Source: Bacillota bacterium (GTDB lineage: Bacteria; Bacillota; Clostridia; Clostridiales; Clostridiaceae). From it: 13,820 nucleotides of DNA. The DNA is taken from assembly GCA_023451395.1 (NCBI GenBank), contig JAEXZL010000052.1:1-13820 (forward strand), in the 5' to 3' direction. The notes beneath the pieces were generated by a model, which saw only the letters and a program-made list of their open reading frames with translations, had not been told where the DNA came from and made no database searches. Numbering within the stretch: position 1 is the stretch's first letter; every line of letters begins with the position of its first letter. The translations under genes were made by a program, and so were the position numbers. Positions 13,282-13,820 of this stretch are shown piece by piece.

Positions 13282-13820
13282 AATACAATCTTCTTTTTTA
13301 TATTCTAACTCTAATAAGCTGTAGCTTAAGGATAATATTTCCTTGGTATTTAGGGAGTTATAAATCTTAACACTTCCCTTAGCTTCTTCATCCCTTTTAA
13401 GGTCATGGGCTATAAGCTGACGCATAAGCTCCCTTGAGGTCCCCTCACTTCCATCTATTAGCACCACTGACTCACCTAATATATCTTTGATAGAATTTAT
13501 CACAAAGGGATAATGAGTACAGCCTAAAACTACAGATGCTAGTTTCTCCTCCTTAAAGGGCATAAGTATATTACTAAGAAAGCTCTTTAGCTCTGGGGTA
13601 TCAACCTCTCCTCTTTCAATATATTCCACAAGACCGGGGCAAGGAAGAGGAATTATAGGATTTATACTCTCATCTTTGGCATATTTCTCAACTAGAGCCT
13701 GAAACTTTTTTTCCTTTAAGGTGACATTGGTAGCCATTATAAGTATCTTCCCTTGCTTTCCAGTTTCTATAGCTGGCTTTAAGGCTGGTTCTATACCTAT
13801 TATAGGAAGCTCCTTATACC
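13267..13820 (-). CDS. murI: Glutamate racemase MurI, partial (N-terminus outside the window)
   Basis: MurI makes D-glutamate for peptidoglycan precursors in the cytoplasm. The visible 184 or so codons run from the right edge. They include YKELPIIGIEPALKPA, then GKILIMATNVTLKEKKF, the second catalytic cysteine motif VVLGCTHYPFV, and LIDGSEGTSREL. The first catalytic Asp and Cys belong to the roughly 80-90 residues beyond the window. The frame is open from 13819 and an internal ATG at about 13737 is not the start, because the family's conserved residues continue upstream of it. It ends with TAA at 13267-13269 inside its own terminator hairpin, so it does not read through into the STAS-like gene by default. 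Confidence 0.95.
   Translation of the reverse strand, partial: YKELPIIGIEPALKPAIETGKQGKILIMATNVTLKEKKFQALVEKYAKDESINPIIPLPCPGLVEYIERGEVDTPELKSFLSNILMPFKEEKLASVVLGCTHYPFVINSIKDILGESVVLIDGSEGTSRELMRQLIAHDLKRDEEAKGSVKIYNSLNTKEILSLSYSLLELEYKKEDCILADL

Overview
The window reads as chromosome of an AT-rich, endospore-forming anaerobe of the class Clostridia. The evidence is the purine-rich Shine-Dalgarno sites, the frequent ATA and AGG codons, several TTG starts, and above all a cortex-lytic germination pair (a Csp-type double protease followed by SleC) typical of clostridial spores. An H-NOX haem sensor fused to a chemotaxis receptor also fits a motile clostridium. I cannot name the species. There is no sign of phage, insertion sequence, CRISPR array or RNA gene.

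Layout. Positions 1-1315 (minus strand) hold the 5' end of a YtqA/YhcC-type radical SAM gene, with a predicted lipoprotein gene upstream of it. Diverging from these on the plus strand (1457-3561) are a YkvI-type membrane protein and a PflX-type (COG1313) radical SAM protein. A long two-way terminator at about 3576-3624 closes this plus-strand block against the convergent H-NOX chemotaxis receptor (3661-5451, minus), which has a candidate sigma-D-type promoter upstream.

The core (5610-10685, minus) is the germination locus. A 1188-residue protein carries two complete subtilisin-like Csp units in tandem, and 45 bp downstream lies sleC, the spore cortex hydrolase that Csp proteases activate by removing its propeptide. 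The first protease unit looks fully active. The second keeps Asp, His, Ser and the oxyanion Asn, although its Ser motif is degenerate. This differs from C. difficile CspBA, whose second half is a pseudoprotease. A separate terminator lies upstream of the csp start, and an inverted repeat lies between that terminator and the ribosome binding site.

Upstream (10837-12569, minus) a housekeeping cluster holds a cyclophilin, a DUF3783 protein and an XRE regulator. The regulator's C-terminal half resembles a LexA/S24 fold but has lost both catalytic residues. Next come a small STAS-like DUF4325 protein with a strong sigma-A promoter (12845-13209), and the C-terminal two thirds of glutamate racemase MurI, which runs off the right edge.

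Together the genes cover spore germination (Csp and SleC), gas-directed chemotaxis (H-NOX receptor), peptidoglycan precursor supply (MurI) and general maintenance. No stretch longer than about 300 bases lacks a gene. The largest gap, 12570-12844, holds a cyclophilin promoter region with a leader hairpin and the terminator of the STAS-like gene.
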